DNA of 11,222 bases from Caldifarciminota bacterium (GCA_015486685.1 WFRC01000134.1:1-11222), one strand, 5' to 3'. Positions 1-6,521 are shown, counted from the first letter of the stretch. Program-made: numbers and translations. The notes: generated by a model not told the origin, from the letters alone.

Positions 1-950
1 AGAGCTACATAGAGAAAGTTGTAAAACCAACCACCCGGTTTAAATAAACTTAATGTGTACTGTGCCCAACCTGCCTTCTGAAAGAATTGAGCGAAGGTGG
101 GCAAAAACATCAGGGCAGATTGTGCAAATATTATTGGAATTACACCTGCCGCATTTACATTTAGAGGAAGATGGGTTGCTTGACCGCCATAAACCCTTCT
201 ACCCACAATTCTCTTTGCATACTGGACAGGAATTCTCCTTTCCGCCTGTGTAACAAGAACAACGGCTGCAATTATAAGCACCGCAAATACAACAAAATTA
301 AATGTAAATATCCAGCTGTGTACACCTGCCATTAACTGCCTTGCAAAACTAATTGTTTGGTCAGGAAAACGGGCAAGAATACCAATGGTTATAATCAAAG
401 AAATACCATTTCCTATACCTTTTTCTGTAATAAGTTCTCCCATCCACATTACGAATATAGTGCCTGCTGTCATTGTAATAATCGTGATAAGTCTAAATGT
501 AAATCCGGGAACAGGAACAACTGCCATACCACCTGGCCTCAAATTCTCAAGAAAAATGGATATGCCTGTTGACTGAATAATAGCAATTAACACAGTTAAA
601 TATCTTGTATGCTGGGTAATCTTTCTTCTACCTTCTTCTCCTTCTTTTATTAACTTCTGATAATAAGGCATAGTTGCACCCAATAATTGAAGGATAATTG
701 AAGCGCTGATATATGGCATAATGCCCAGGGCAAATATTGTCGCCCTGCTGAGATTTCCGCCGGCAAAAATATCATAAAGTCCCAATATACTACCTCTCAT
801 ACTTAAAAAATATTGTGCCAGTGCCTGTGTATTTATTCCCGGAGATGGGATATGGCCTCCCAATCTATACACCGCAAACATCGCAAGTGTAAAAATCATT
901 TTTTTTCTTAAATCAGGAATCTTCCATACATTTTGAAGCGCTTGAATCAT
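1..950 (-). CDS. secY: Protein translocase subunit SecY, N-terminal 316 residues (cut by window edge)
   Basis: Central channel subunit of the SecYEG translocon in the inner membrane; it passes unfolded proteins across the membrane and releases membrane segments sideways. The frame opens with ATG at 950-948 and reads without a stop to base 1, giving 316 codons of a family usually about 430-450 long. Visible are TM1 (about residues 17-37), the plug and TM2 region (FAGGNLSRATIFALGIMPYI, 62-81), a basic cytosolic loop with EEGRRK (105-110), TM3, TM4 and TM5 segments, and the conserved QAERRIPVQYAKR stretch (235-247) of the cytosolic loop that contacts SecA or the ribosome. The start overlaps the rplO stop as ATGA (4 nt), with GAGG about 4 nt upstream. 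Being last of the visible spc genes is the normal place for secY. The missing C-terminus should lie beyond base 1. Confidence 0.96.
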   Translation of the reverse strand, partial: MIQALQNVWKIPDLRKKMIFTLAMFAVYRLGGHIPSPGINTQALAQYFLSMRGSILGLYDIFAGGNLSRATIFALGIMPYISASIILQLLGATMPYYQKLIKEGEEGRRKITQHTRYLTVLIAIIQSTGISIFLENLRPGGMAVVPVPGFTFRLITIITMTAGTIFVMWMGELITEKGIGNGISLIITIGILARFPDQTISFARQLMAGVHSWIFTFNFVVFAVLIIAAVVLVTQAERRIPVQYAKRIVGRRVYGGQATHLPLNVNAAGVIPIIFAQSALMFLPTFAQFFQKAGWAQYTLSLFKPGGWFYNFLYVA

Positions 951-1387
951 ATAACCTCTGCCCTACCTCCTGCTGATTCAATCAGGTTCTTTGCCTTATG
1001 AGAAAATGCATTTGCTTTAATAATCAAAGGTTTATTGATTCCTCCATAAGATAAAATTTTGACAGGTCCCCTTTTTATAAAACCATTCTCTTTTAAGATT
1101 TCAGGCGTTATTTCCTGATTCTCGGCAAATTTTTCCAGAGAAGAGAGGTTTATAATCTCATATTTTACTCTTTTTTTGTGCTTAAAACCCCTTTTGGGTA
1201 TTCTCCTGACCAGAGGCATTTGCCCACCTTCAAAGTATGGACCCTTTACCCCTCCACTCCTTGATTTCTGTCCTTTATTACCTTTACCTGATGTTTTGCC
1301 TCTACCGGAACCCGTTCCTCTACCCACCCTTTTACGCCTCTTTACAGCATTTTTTGGCGGCTTTAATTGATGCAGTTCAATCCCCAT
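947..1387 (-). CDS. rplO: 50S ribosomal protein L15
   Basis: Late-assembling large-subunit protein that binds 23S rRNA. It has 146 residues, the usual length. The N-terminal basic, glycine-rich extension (about residues 17-50, with GRGTGSGRGKTSGKG and GGVKGPYFEGGQMPL) is the part that reaches into the rRNA core. The C-terminal globular half holds the typical KPLIIKANAFSHKAKNLIE segment. The ATG at 1387 lies inside the 3' end of rpmD (11-nt overlap) and has GGAGG six bases upstream. The stop overlaps secY by 4 nt. Order L30-L15-SecY is the standard spc order. Confidence 0.97.
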   Translation of the reverse strand: MGIELHQLKPPKNAVKRRKRVGRGTGSGRGKTSGKGNKGQKSRSGGVKGPYFEGGQMPLVRRIPKRGFKHKKRVKYEIINLSSLEKFAENQEITPEILKENGFIKRGPVKILSYGGINKPLIIKANAFSHKAKNLIESAGGRAEVI

Positions 1388-1568
1388 TGAATTCCTCCAC
1401 TCTTAAAAGGTGTTTTACCTTATTAACCATACCTCTAATTTGAGGATTATCAGGATGCACAACAATCTGATGGAGTTTTTTAAATCCCAATGCCTTTACT
1501 GTCCTTTTCTGTGTATAATGTCTACCAATAACACTTCTTACCAATTCAATCCTCAGTTTTTTGCTCAA
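1377..1568 (-). CDS. rpmD: 50S ribosomal protein L30, TTG start
   Basis: Small large-subunit protein of 63 residues (family about 58-65), with the family signature KKLRIELVRSVIGR at the N-terminus and TVKALGFKKL, then IRGMVNKVKHLL near the C-terminus. An ATG at 1601 in the same frame would add 11 residues (RYLITGGGRE...). These are only the translation of the SD and have no counterpart in the family, so I place the start at TTG 1568-1566. That TTG has AGGAGGAGG (1584-1576) with a 7-nt spacer. The gene overlaps the end of rpsE by 23 nt and the start of rplO by 11 nt, so coupling to both is likely. L30 is absent from several bacterial lineages, so its presence has some taxonomic value. Confidence 0.93.
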   Translation of the reverse strand: MSKKLRIELVRSVIGRHYTQKRTVKALGFKKLHQIVVHPDNPQIRGMVNKVKHLLRVEEFNGD

Positions 1569-2100
1569 CTCTCTTCCTCCTCCTGTAATTAAGTATCTCA
1601 TCTACAGTTTTATCTCGTGTATTTGCATATTCTTTGGGAGATTTCAACAATAGAAGGGCCTTTATTGTAGCTTTAACAAGGTTGTGTGCAGTATTAGAAC
1701 CTAATGATTTTGTAAGAATATCCTTAACACCTGCCAATTCCAAAACAGACCTCACTGCATTACACGCAATAATTCCACTTCCTTCTCTTGCAGGCCTCAA
1801 AAGCACCTTACTGGCGCTGAATTTTCCATAAACACTATGAGGTATAGTAAATTTATCAAGAGGAATAGCAAACAAAGATTTTCTTGCGCCTTCACCTGCT
1901 TTTCTTACTGCATCAGGAACCTCATGGGCTTTACCATGCCCAAAACCTATATGTCCCGCCCTATCTCCAACCACAACATAGGCAGAAAAATTAAACCGCT
2001 TTCCACCTTTTACTACCTTTGAAACCCTCCCAATATAAACTGTTTTCTCTTCTAAATCCAGATTTCTCGGGTCTATCTTTTCTCTTTTAAATGCCTTCAT
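1546..2100 (-). CDS. rpsE: 30S ribosomal protein S5
   Basis: Small-subunit protein at the mRNA entry side, important for decoding accuracy and mRNA helicase activity. It has 184 residues, slightly longer than E. coli S5 (about 167). The double-stranded-RNA-binding-like N-domain covers about residues 22-88, with VVKGGKRFNFSAYVVVGD (29-46) and GKAHEVPDAVRKA (56-68). The C-domain has the LLRPAREGSGIIA (100-112), LELAGVKDILTKSLGSN and KATIKALLLLKSP segments. The tail from about residue 155 is charged (NYRRRKRVEQKTED). AAGGAG precedes the ATG, and the gap from rplR is 9 nt. The last 23 nt overlap rpmD. Confidence 0.97.
   Translation of the reverse strand: MKAFKREKIDPRNLDLEEKTVYIGRVSKVVKGGKRFNFSAYVVVGDRAGHIGFGHGKAHEVPDAVRKAGEGARKSLFAIPLDKFTIPHSVYGKFSASKVLLRPAREGSGIIACNAVRSVLELAGVKDILTKSLGSNTAHNLVKATIKALLLLKSPKEYANTRDKTVDEILNYRRRKRVEQKTED
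1576..1584 (-). promoter_or_regulatory. Ribosome binding site fixing the TTG start of rpmD
   Basis: On the minus strand this reads AGGAGGAGG and lies 7 nt before TTG 1568-1566. It sits inside the 3' end of rpsE. Its position makes the upstream in-frame ATG (1601) an unlikely start, because the SD would then be inside the coding region. Confidence 0.8.
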
Positions 2101-2109
2101 TTACACTCC

Positions 2110-2478
2110 TTATACCTCAATTCCACTTTCTTTTAATCCTTCTGCGAGAGATTTAACTCTTCCATGATACTTAAATCCACCTCTATCAAAACGCAGTTTA
2201 TTAATATCTTTCTCTTTCACCATTTTACCCAGCAAAATACCAATCTCCTTTGCCTTTTCTTTCTTTGTTTTTCCTTTAATTTTTCCTTCTATATTCTTGG
2301 TCAGTGTTGAAGCAGATATCAATGTCTTACCCGCTGTATCATCTATAACCTGAGCATATATATGCCGTAATGATTTATAAACTGAAACTCTTGGTCTATC
2401 AGGAGTTCCAAACACCTTTTTTCTTATTCTTCTGTGTCTTTTTATACGAGCCATTACCTTTTTGTTTTTTTGTATCAC
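2110..2478 (-). CDS. rplR: 50S ribosomal protein L18, GTG start
   Basis: Binds 5S rRNA together with L5 and anchors it to the central protuberance. With the GTG start at 2478-2476 it is 122 residues, the normal length. The basic N-terminus (KRHRRIRKKVFGTPDRPRVS), the YKSLRHIYAQVIDD segment and the C-terminal DRGGFKYHGRVKSLAEGLKE are the family hallmarks. A longer in-frame ATG at 2517 would add 13 residues unlike the family and overlap rplF by 40 nt. The GTG shares one base with the rplF TAG (TAGTG) and has a GGGGG run a few bases upstream. A third choice, ATG at the methionine before ARIKRHRR, would have AAGG too close to serve as SD. I prefer the GTG. Confidence 0.92.
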   Translation of the reverse strand: MIQKNKKVMARIKRHRRIRKKVFGTPDRPRVSVYKSLRHIYAQVIDDTAGKTLISASTLTKNIEGKIKGKTKKEKAKEIGILLGKMVKEKDINKLRFDRGGFKYHGRVKSLAEGLKESGIEV

Positions 2479-3020
2479 TATACTACCCCCGTTTTTCCAG
2501 CTTTCTTTCTTACCCATTCATTTTCATATCTTATCCCCTTACCTTTATAGGGCTCTGGCTTTCTAATCATTCTTATTTCAGCAGCCTGCTCGCCTACTTT
2601 CTGTTTGTCTATTCCCTTAACAACAATTTTATTCCCCGGAAGCACGGAAAATGTTATACCCCCTTTTGGCTCAACAACTACAGGATGTGAAAATCCAATA
2701 TTTAACACCAAATTTTTACCCTGGAGGTTTACTTTATATCCCGTACCTACAATCTGAAGCACTTTTTGAAAACCACGATGAACACCAACAACCATATTAT
2801 TAAGTAATGCCCTTGTCAAACCGTGTAGTGCCATTTCCTCTTTACTGTCGCCTTTTCTTACCACTTTGATATTATCATCTTCACGCACAATCTTGATTTT
2901 CCTGTCAAATGTTCTTTCCATTACGCCTAAGGGGCCCTTTACAACAACCTTGTTATCTGGAAGTATATTAACTTCTATTCCCTTTTCTATTTTAATAGGC
3001 ATTTTACCTACCCGTGACAT
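2478..3020 (-). CDS. rplF: 50S ribosomal protein L6
   Basis: Large-subunit protein near the sarcin-ricin loop and the factor-binding site. It has 180 residues, the usual length, with two similar alpha-beta domains. It starts MSRVGKMPIKIEKG, has GPLGVMERTF in the first domain and HGLTRALLNNMVVGV in the middle. The second domain carries the GTGYKVNLQGKNLVLNIGFSHPV segment, and the C-terminus has the highly conserved RKPEPYKGKGIRYENEWVRKK signature of the family. Unlike the other spc genes here, it is separated from its upstream neighbour rpsH by 147 bp of heptamer repeats. A weak local SD, AGGTG (3029-3025), lies 4 nt before the ATG. A short upstream frame ends 17 nt inside this gene (stop 3006-3004), so re-initiation or coupling may set its translation. 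Confidence 0.97.
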   Translation of the reverse strand: MSRVGKMPIKIEKGIEVNILPDNKVVVKGPLGVMERTFDRKIKIVREDDNIKVVRKGDSKEEMALHGLTRALLNNMVVGVHRGFQKVLQIVGTGYKVNLQGKNLVLNIGFSHPVVVEPKGGITFSVLPGNKIVVKGIDKQKVGEQAAEIRMIRKPEPYKGKGIRYENEWVRKKAGKTGVV

Positions 3021-3132
3021 AAATCACCTGCCTTTTTATGCTTGCCGCTAACCGCCTATCGCTGACGGAAAGGGTATGGTTAATAGGGTATAGGATATAG
3101 TAATTTTGCATTTTAGAATTTGCATTTTTCAT
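3004..3132 (-). CDS. Possible 42-residue leader ORF through the repeat insert, overlapping rplF
   Basis: ATG at 3132-3130, stop TAA at 3006-3004, inside rplF. The peptide starts MKNANSKMQNYY and ends KRQVIYVTGR. It resembles no protein I know; it is simply the translation of the heptamer mosaic. AAGGAGA (3150-3144) precedes the ATG by 11 nt, a little far but usable. The frame crosses three heptamer arrays without a stop and overlaps rplF by 17 nt in another frame. What supports it is the twin frame before rplC with the same arrangement. It may carry ribosomes across the insert to keep rplF translated; it may also be chance. Confidence 0.35.
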   Translation of the reverse strand: MKNANSKMQNYYILYPINHTLSVSDRRLAASIKRQVIYVTGR

Positions 3133-3136
3133 TTCG
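3039..3136 (-). repeat. Mosaic of degenerate heptamer arrays between rpsH and rplF
   Basis: Read on the minus strand, three adjacent period-7 arrays follow each other. First, 3136-3102 has five units: CGAAATG, AAAAATG, CAAATTC, TAAAATG, CAAAATT. Second, 3101-3067 has five units: ACTATAT, CCTATAC, CCTATTA, ACCATAC, CCTTTCC. Third, 3066-3039 has four units: GTCAGCG, ATAGGCG, GTTAGCG, GCAAGCA. The first array is nearly identical to the one at 9642-9676, and the third belongs to the same family as 9587-9621. The mosaic fills most of an otherwise unusual 147-bp gap in a tightly packed operon. This looks like an inserted dispersed repeat. Its mobility mechanism is unknown to me. Confidence 0.85.
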
Positions 3137-3143
3137 CAATTAG

Positions 3144-3150
3144 TCTCCTT
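3144..3150 (-). promoter_or_regulatory. SD-like site at the head of the rpsH-rplF repeat insert
   Basis: AAGGAGA lies 18 nt after the rpsH stop and 11 nt before the leader ATG at 3132. The matching site before the other insert (9684-9690, AGAGGAGA-like) has the same 11-nt spacing. It may be the original rplF ribosome binding site stranded by the insertion, or the outer end of the repeat. Confidence 0.5.
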
Positions 3151-3167
3151 TTACTTTTCCTGTCTCT

Positions 3168-3563
3168 TTACCACACATAGCAAATTACCTCCCCCCCTAC
3201 TTTTTTCTTCCTGCATTCTGCATCGGTAACTACTCCCATAGGTGTAGAAAGAATAGCAATACCGTATCCGTTATTTACAACAGGGATGTTCTTCCTGCTT
3301 GTATATAGTCTTATGCTTGGTTTAGAAATCCTTTTAAGTACTGTTATTGCGCTATTCCCATTTACATATTTAAGGGTAATAACTATCTTTCCCCTATTGT
3401 TCTCATTCTCAAATTTATAATTTGCTATATATCCCTCTTCAAATAATATTCTTGTTATTTCTTTTTTTATCCTGGAAGAAGGTATTTCAACTGTTTTATG
3501 GCGTGCCGTAAGGGCATTTCTAATTTTCGTCAGCATATCTGCAATTGGGTCAGTACACATCAT
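3168..3563 (-). CDS. rpsH: 30S ribosomal protein S8
   Basis: Primary 16S rRNA-binding protein of the central domain; in E. coli it also represses the spc operon by binding mRNA near rplE, but I did not identify such a site here. It has 131 residues, the usual length. The N-terminal TDPIADMLTKIRNA (4-17), the middle ISKPSIRLY and the C-terminal NNGYGIAILSTPMGV and KKVGGEVICYVW are classical. Two adjacent ATGs (3563 and 3560) could start it. AGGTGG lies directly before the first, so the second (130 residues, MCTDPIADML) has the better spacing. The gap to rpsN is 4 nt. Downstream, 147 bp of repeat separates it from rplF. Confidence 0.96.
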   Translation of the reverse strand: MMCTDPIADMLTKIRNALTARHKTVEIPSSRIKKEITRILFEEGYIANYKFENENNRGKIVITLKYVNGNSAITVLKRISKPSIRLYTSRKNIPVVNNGYGIAILSTPMGVVTDAECRKKKVGGEVICYVW

Positions 3564-3567
3564 CCAC

Positions 3568-3753
3568 CTACCAACTTGCCTTTTTTACACCAGGAATCTC
3601 GCCTTTCAAGGCAAGTTCCCGAAAACAAATTCTGCACAACCCGAACTTTCTTATATACCCTCTCGGTCTCCCACATCTTTTACACCTGTTTACTTTTCTT
3701 GTTGAAAACTTCGGCTCTTTCTGTGCCTTTAACACAAGGGCTTTTTTCGCCAT
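3568..3753 (-). CDS. rpsN: 30S ribosomal protein S14, zinc-binding short form
   Basis: Small-subunit head protein, 61 residues, of the short C+ type (also called rpsZ or S14 type Z). Four cysteines C24, C27, C40 and C43 (CKRC ... CRIC) form the zinc site, followed by the FRELALKGEIPGVKKASW tail. Lineages without these cysteines have a longer form of about 100 residues, so this one is likely a zinc protein. It lies 6 nt after rplE with GAGGTG just before the ATG, and 4 nt before rpsH, the standard L5-S14-S8 order. Confidence 0.97.
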   Translation of the reverse strand: MAKKALVLKAQKEPKFSTRKVNRCKRCGRPRGYIRKFGLCRICFRELALKGEIPGVKKASW

Positions 3754-3759
3754 ATCACC

Positions 3760-4341
3760 TCACTTTTCCTTAAAAGGAACTCCCATTTCTGACAGGAGAG
3801 TTCTTGCCTCTTCATCTGAGGCAGATGTTGTTACAATAGTTATATCCATCCCGAATGTATGTTTCACCTTATCGTATTCAATCTCAGGGAAAATCAGCTG
3901 CTCGGAAATCCCAAATGTATAATTCCCTCTTCCGTCAAATGCATCGGGATTCAATCCTCTAAAATCTCTTATTCTTGGAACTGCCACATTAAAAAGTCTA
4001 TCAAAAAATTCATACATCCTATCCCCTCTTAGCGTAACCATACACCCTATAGGCATACCCTTTCTGAGCTTAAAATTTGAGATAGGTCTCTTCGCCTTTC
4101 TTATAACAGGATGCTGTCCTGAAATAACAGCCATATCTTTTGCTACAAGCTCTGTTATTTTAGGATTTTTAACGCCTTCTTTAATGCCACTGTTTAGAAC
4201 AATCTTTACCAATTTTGGAGCAGCCATAGGATTTTTATACCCAAATTGCTTAATCAATTTCGGGACAACTTTCTTCTTATAATGTTCCTTTAATCTTGGC
4301 ACATATTTTTTTTCTATGCTTTTCTTTTTTCCTGGACTCAT
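3760..4341 (-). CDS. rplE: 50S ribosomal protein L5
   Basis: Binds 5S rRNA and contacts the P-site tRNA and the S13 bridge at the central protuberance. It has 193 residues, about 13 more than the common 179-180, owing to a lysine-rich N-terminal extension (MSPGKKKSIEKKYVPR). The core is clear: RLKEHYKKKVVPKLIKQFGY, VLNSGIKEGVKNPK, then KAKRPISNFKLRKGMPIGC, VTLRGDRMYEFFDRL, and the C-terminal IFPEIEYDKVKHTFGMDITIVTTS. The usual NMG is NSG here. The ATG at 4341 has AAGGAG 5 nt upstream, which supports the long N-terminus. The gap to rplX is 9 nt. Confidence 0.97.
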   Translation of the reverse strand: MSPGKKKSIEKKYVPRLKEHYKKKVVPKLIKQFGYKNPMAAPKLVKIVLNSGIKEGVKNPKITELVAKDMAVISGQHPVIRKAKRPISNFKLRKGMPIGCMVTLRGDRMYEFFDRLFNVAVPRIRDFRGLNPDAFDGRGNYTFGISEQLIFPEIEYDKVKHTFGMDITIVTTSASDEEARTLLSEMGVPFKEK

Positions 4342-4350
4342 TCTAACTCC

Positions 4351-4674
4351 TTAATCAAGAATTTCCTGACAATTTTTGCAATATCTTACCCATCCACCAT
4401 CCGTAAGTTTTGTTTTACCAACCCGGGTTGGTTCTCCGCATTTCGGACAAATTAACATTACATTGCTAATATGTACAGGTGCCTCCTTTTCCAATATTCC
4501 CCCTGGCTCTCTGGCACTTCTCTGCTTTGTATGTCTTCTGACAAAATTTACCCCTTCAACAATAACCCTATTTTCATCAGGAAAAACTGATAGAACTTTA
4601 CCTTTCTTTCCCTTTTCATCTCCGCCAATCACCATCACAATATCGTTTTTCTTTATCCTGACTTTTCGTTTCAT
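4351..4674 (-). CDS. rplX: 50S ribosomal protein L24 with C-terminal zinc ribbon
   Basis: One of the first proteins to bind 23S rRNA in assembly, sitting near the exit of the peptide tunnel. It has 107 residues. The KOW motif is at about residues 6-33 (IKKNDIVMVIGGDEKGKKGKV), followed by VEGVNFVRRHTKQ and GGILEKEAPVHISNVML. The C-terminal part has C76, C79, C99 and C102 (CPKC ... CKNC), a four-cysteine zinc ribbon found in many but not all bacterial L24 proteins. The start overlaps the rplN stop as ATGA. Confidence 0.96.
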   Translation of the reverse strand: MKRKVRIKKNDIVMVIGGDEKGKKGKVLSVFPDENRVIVEGVNFVRRHTKQRSAREPGGILEKEAPVHISNVMLICPKCGEPTRVGKTKLTDGGWVRYCKNCQEILD

Positions 4675-5039
4675 ACAACCTCCGCTGCAAGCGATACTAT
4701 CTTCATAAATTTTTTAGCCCTTAACTCCCGTGCTACCGGTCCAAAGATTCTTGTGCCTTTGGGCTCATTCAACTGATCAATGAGCACACAGGCGTTCTCA
4801 TCAAATCTTACATAACTACCATCTTCTCTTCTATTTTCTTTTTTTGTCCTGACAATTACAGCCTTATGCACAGAGCCTTTTTTAATTTCTCCACCCGGAA
4901 CCGCATCCTTCACCGCCACTACAATAATATCTCCTACTGTTCCGTATCTTCTTTTTGACCCACCAAGCACCTTTATACACATCACCTTCTTTGCACCTGT
5001 ATTATCAGCAACGCTTAAACGAGAATTTTCCTGAATCAT
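4671..5039 (-). CDS. rplN: 50S ribosomal protein L14
   Basis: Interface protein of the large subunit that contacts 16S rRNA; in other bacteria it is also the docking point of the silencing factor RsfS. It has 122 residues, exactly the usual length. The N-terminus MIQENSRLSVADNTGAKK, the centre VGDIIVVAVKDAVPGGE and VHKAVIVRTKK, and the C-terminus GTRIFGPVARELRAKKFMKIVSLAAEVV are textbook. ATGA overlaps occur at both ends (with rpsQ and rplX). In E. coli a separate spc promoter lies before this gene; here there is no space for one. Confidence 0.98.
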   Translation of the reverse strand: MIQENSRLSVADNTGAKKVMCIKVLGGSKRRYGTVGDIIVVAVKDAVPGGEIKKGSVHKAVIVRTKKENRREDGSYVRFDENACVLIDQLNEPKGTRIFGPVARELRAKKFMKIVSLAAEVV

Positions 5040-5290
5040 TCTTTACCCTCAACGCCTTTAATGATTTTCTTCAAAATAAAGTGTTTACGAGCAGAAATAG
5101 GTCTCGACTCAATAATTTCTACCTTATCTCCTACCTTTGCAATATTCTTTTCATCGTGGGCAAGAAAATACCTGTTCTTTCTTATATATTTTTTGTAAAG
5201 TGGCGCTCTCTCCATTATTTTCACCCGCACCTTTATTGTCTTATCCCCACTTTTCTTTACAACCTCACCTACCTTACTTCTTTTGGGCAT
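5036..5290 (-). CDS. rpsQ: 30S ribosomal protein S17
   Basis: Primary 16S rRNA-binding protein with an OB fold, 84 residues. The N-terminal KVGEVVKKSGDKTIKVRV, the middle HPLY-like APLYKKYIRKNRYFLAHDE, and VGDKVEIIESRPISARKHF fit the family throughout. The ATG at 5290 is 17 nt inside the end of rpmC, with AAGGTGG just upstream. The stop overlaps the rplN start as ATGA. Confidence 0.97.
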   Translation of the reverse strand: MPKRSKVGEVVKKSGDKTIKVRVKIMERAPLYKKYIRKNRYFLAHDEKNIAKVGDKVEIIESRPISARKHFILKKIIKGVEGKE

Positions 5291-5480
5291 TATCCACCTT
5301 CCTTCCCTGTAAAACTGTAAGGATTCTTGCTATATCCTTTCTTAATTGCTTAAATCTTGCAGGATTCTGTAAATTCCCCAGGGTTCGCTGAATCCTGAGG
5401 TTAAACAACTCCTCTTTTGCGTCATGAATTTTTGCTTGAATCTCATCCTCAGTCATCTCTCTCAATTCTTTTATATCCAT
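5274..5480 (-). CDS. rpmC: 50S ribosomal protein L29
   Basis: Small two-helix protein at the tunnel exit, next to L23, where the signal recognition particle and trigger factor dock. It has 68 residues. The helix hairpin is clear: KELREMTEDEIQAKIHDAKEELFNLRIQ, then the conserved GNLQNPARFKQLRKDIARILT. The ATG at 5480 shares a base with the rplP TGA (TGATG). The 3' end overlaps rpsQ by 17 nt. Confidence 0.97.
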   Translation of the reverse strand: MDIKELREMTEDEIQAKIHDAKEELFNLRIQRTLGNLQNPARFKQLRKDIARILTVLQGRKVDNAQKK

Positions 5481-5896
5481 CAGAAAACTCCTTCTCTCTT
5501 AACAAATCTTGTACGAATAGGCAATTTACTATCTGCAAGTTTTAATGCCTCTCTGGCAACATCTTCGGATACACCTGCAATTTCAAACATTATTCTTCCT
5601 CTTTTCACAACAGCAACCCAAAATTCAGGAGGACCCTTCCCTTTACCCATCCTGGTTTCAGCAGGTTTCTTGGAAACAGGTTTATCAGGGAATAACCTCA
5701 TCCAGACCTTACCCCCCCTCTTCAACTTCCTTGTAATTGCTACCCTTGTAGCCTCAATCTGTCTTGCTGTTATCCACGCAGTTTCCAATGCTTGAATCCC
5801 AAAATCGCCAAAATCCAGTTTTGTCGCTCCCTTAGAATATCCTTTTCTCCTGCCCCTATGCTGTTTTCTATACTTTACTCTGGATGGCATTAACAT
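5480..5896 (-). CDS. rplP: 50S ribosomal protein L16
   Basis: Large-subunit protein near the A-site tRNA, late in assembly. It has 138 residues, the usual length. The N-terminus MLMPSRVKYRKQHRGRRKG, LDFGDFGIQALETAWITARQIEATRVAITR, and the MGKGKGPPEFWVAVVKRGRIMFEI region are characteristic. R82 in TRMGKGKG corresponds to the arginine that is hydroxylated in E. coli (Arg81). Two ATGs are possible. The first (5896) has GAGGAG with 7-nt spacing and gives MLMP, matching the family; the second would be 13 nt away. The gap to rpsC is one base. Confidence 0.97.
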   Translation of the reverse strand: MLMPSRVKYRKQHRGRRKGYSKGATKLDFGDFGIQALETAWITARQIEATRVAITRKLKRGGKVWMRLFPDKPVSKKPAETRMGKGKGPPEFWVAVVKRGRIMFEIAGVSEDVAREALKLADSKLPIRTRFVKREGVF

Positions 5897-5897
5897 A

Positions 5898-6521
5898 TTA
5901 CTTCTCCTCTGGTTTGTTTATCCATACCTTTATCCCAATAGTTCCACTCTTGGTAATAGCAGTTGCTGTGGCATAATCAATATCTGCTTTCAGGGTATGC
6001 AAAGGAACACTTCCTACCCTATACCACTCTCTCCTTGCTATTTCTGCCCCTGCAAGTCTCCCTGCGCACTGCACCCTGATACCCTTTGCCTGTAAATTCA
6101 TAGCATTCTGGACAGCCCTCTTCATCGCCCTTCTGTAGGCAACCCTTTTTTCAATCTGATGAGCAATGGATTGTGCTATAAGTGATGCATCCAGTTCAGG
6201 CATCAAAACTTCTCTTACATCTAAATGCACCTCACTATTTATTAAGTGTTTTATTTCCTCTTTTAATTTATCCACCTCAGCACCTTTTTTCCCAATAATA
6301 ACACCGGGCCTGGCACTTATAACAATTACTTTAATTCTCTTTGGCTTCCTTTCTATTTCTATACTTGAAGTCATTGCATCCTTAAGTCTTTCCGTCAAAT
6401 ATCTTCTTATTTTAATATCATCTGCTAACAATTTATCGTATCCCTTACGGGTAAACCACCTGGAACGCCAATTCTTTGTAATCCCAACCCGAAATCCAAC
6501 TGGATGAGTCTTCTGTCCCAC
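5898..6521 (-). CDS. rpsC: 30S ribosomal protein S3, GTG start
   Basis: Head protein lining the mRNA entry channel, 207 residues. The start MGQKTHPVGFRVGI, a type-2 KH domain with the IGKKG loop (76-80), and the C-domain GRLAGAEIARREW (154-166) and VPLHTLKADIDYATA are all present. R130, R131 and K134 match the basic residues tied to mRNA helicase activity in E. coli S3. The start is GTG at 6521-6519, sharing one base with the rplV TAG (TAGTG), with AAGGAGG close upstream. The tail ends at the usual KVWINKPEEK without a long extension. Confidence 0.97.
   Translation of the reverse strand: MGQKTHPVGFRVGITKNWRSRWFTRKGYDKLLADDIKIRRYLTERLKDAMTSSIEIERKPKRIKVIVISARPGVIIGKKGAEVDKLKEEIKHLINSEVHLDVREVLMPELDASLIAQSIAHQIEKRVAYRRAMKRAVQNAMNLQAKGIRVQCAGRLAGAEIARREWYRVGSVPLHTLKADIDYATATAITKSGTIGIKVWINKPEEK

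Noticed and set aside
53..576. Small plus-strand ORFs near the left edge
   Set aside because: They lie opposite secY, whose minus-strand frame is continuous and clearly conserved from 950 to 1.
2479..2517. Longer L18 from ATG 2517
   Set aside because: The extra residues are out-of-frame translation of the rplF 3' end with no family similarity; GTG 2478 in TAGTG gives normal length.
3039..3136. CRISPR array
   Set aside because: Units are 7 bp, degenerate and directly adjacent, with no spacers of regular length and no cas genes nearby.
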